A stretch of DNA of 6,296 nucleotides from Pseudomonadota bacterium (GTDB lineage Bacteria > Pseudomonadota > Alphaproteobacteria > Reyranellales > Reyranellaceae), in NCBI GenBank assembly GCA_023436825.1, contig JAEZHS010000682.1, positions 1 to 6,296 on the forward strand, in the 5' to 3' direction. Position numbers and translations under genes: made by a program. The notes beneath the pieces are model-generated. The model did not search any database and was not told the DNA's origin. It saw only the letters and a program-made list of their open reading frames with translations. How positions within the stretch are numbered: the stretch's first letter is position 1; every line of letters starts with the position of its first letter. Shown here in pieces: positions 5,937 to 6,296 of the stretch.

Positions 5937-5991
5937 TTACCGGGCGTTGCCGGATAACGACGCACGACCAGCCGGTCATAGAACGGCAATC

Positions 5992-6296
5992 ATGAAGCCC
6001 TTCACTGCCCTGCTCGGCGCCGCCGCCGGGACCCACGCCGCCGACCAACTGGCGCTCGCCACCCTGCCGCTCACGGCCACCCTCGTGCTCGGCGCCGGAC
6101 CCGACATCCTCGGCCTGCTGGTCGCCGCCCAAAGTGCAGCCTGGCTACTGGTCACCCTGCCGGCCGGCGCCTGGGCCGACCGCATGCCGCGGCGCACGCT
6201 GCTGATCGTCGGCCTGGCGCTGGGGCTCGCGGCGTCGGTCGTCGCCGTGATCGCGGCGGGGGGGCGCCGCGCCCCCCCCGGCGGGCCAGCCCCCCA
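5992..6296 (+). CDS. MFS transporter, N-terminal part (cut by window end)
   Basis: About 101 residues of a major facilitator superfamily permease are visible. TM1 lies about 4-33 (with AGTHAADQLAL, the loosely conserved D/Q of drug-exporter-like MFS proteins), TM2 about 38-58, the MFS motif A loop GAWADRMPRR (59-68) and TM3 about 69-90. Family members run about 400 residues with 12 helices, so roughly three quarters is missing. The start ATG 5992 lacks a strong Shine-Dalgarno sequence; TTG 5947 in the same frame is an alternative but would put a charged stretch before TM1. The gene is divergent from phbB. After residue 89 the frame reads GGRRAPPGGPAP, unlike a membrane protein; this coincides with G7 and C8 runs at the window edge and suggests sequence error there. 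The transported substrate cannot be told. Confidence 0.8.
   Translation, partial: MKPFTALLGAAAGTHAADQLALATLPLTATLVLGAGPDILGLLVAAQSAAWLLVTLPAGAWADRMPRRTLLIVGLALGLAASVVAVIAAGGRRAPPGGPAP
6258..6278. repeat. Perfect 9-bp inverted repeat of homopolymer runs at the right edge
   Basis: GGGGGGGCG (6258-6266) and CGCCCCCCC (6270-6278) are perfect reverse complements around a 3-nt CCG loop, followed by another C6 run (6290-6295). It sits where the MFS gene should encode the region following TM3. No comparable homopolymers occur in the interior of the window, so a sequencing or assembly artefact at a contig end is more likely than a biological hairpin. Confidence 0.5.

Noticed and set aside
5896..6197. 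Minus-strand frames (78 and 73 codons) overlapping the start of the MFS gene
   Set aside because: They oppose the motif A-bearing MFS frame and are low-complexity Gly/Arg/Ala-rich strings.
1..6296. CRISPR array, toxin-antitoxin, phage defence or mobile element
   Set aside because: No spaced direct repeats, transposase, integrase, nuclease or small paired toxin-like genes were seen; the complete genes are ordinary metabolic or RNA-modification families.

Overview
This is a GC-rich, densely coded chromosomal segment, most likely from an alphaproteobacterium of the Hyphomicrobiales/Rhodospirillales kind (for example a Bradyrhizobium- or Reyranella-like lineage; the genus is a guess). The main support is the acetoacetyl-CoA reductase with its alphaproteobacterial INGGQHMY tail, the family set, and a left edge that resembles the start of a dispersed alphaproteobacterial intergenic repeat. 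The window behaves like a complete short contig: both ends run into repetitive or homopolymer-rich sequence.

Layout from right to left, the direction of most transcription. At 5992-6296 (+) is the first third of an MFS transporter, cut by the window edge. A 112-bp divergent spacer separates it from phaB/phbB (5154-5879, -), the NADPH acetoacetyl-CoA reductase of polyhydroxybutyrate synthesis. After 58 bp comes panC (4268-5095, -), pantothenate synthetase. A 151-bp spacer (4117-4267, the only relatively AT-rich non-coding stretch) then holds small inverted repeats and a promoter-like region with two related palindromes.

Downstream of it lies a very compact four-gene minus-strand unit: an AhpD-like carboxymuconolactone decarboxylase-family protein (3718-4116), a trans-aconitate 2-methyltransferase homologue tam (2892-3716), an exported gamma-glutamyltransferase ggt (1252-2895) and the 23S rRNA m5C methyltransferase homologue rlmI (59-1246). 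The junctions are a 1-nt gap, a 4-nt ATGA overlap and a 5-nt gap, and the ribosome binding sites of tam and rlmI lie inside the preceding coding sequences. Co-transcription is therefore very likely, although the four products belong to different processes (thiol/peroxide-type redox chemistry, damaged-metabolite methylation, periplasmic glutathione breakdown, ribosome modification).

All six complete genes are recognisable, intact members of known families. I see no CRISPR array, tRNA, rRNA, transposase or phage gene, and no convincing undescribed system. The items most worth following up are the paired ACCYRGGT-core palindromes ahead of the four-gene unit, the make-up of that unit, and the two contig-end anomalies.
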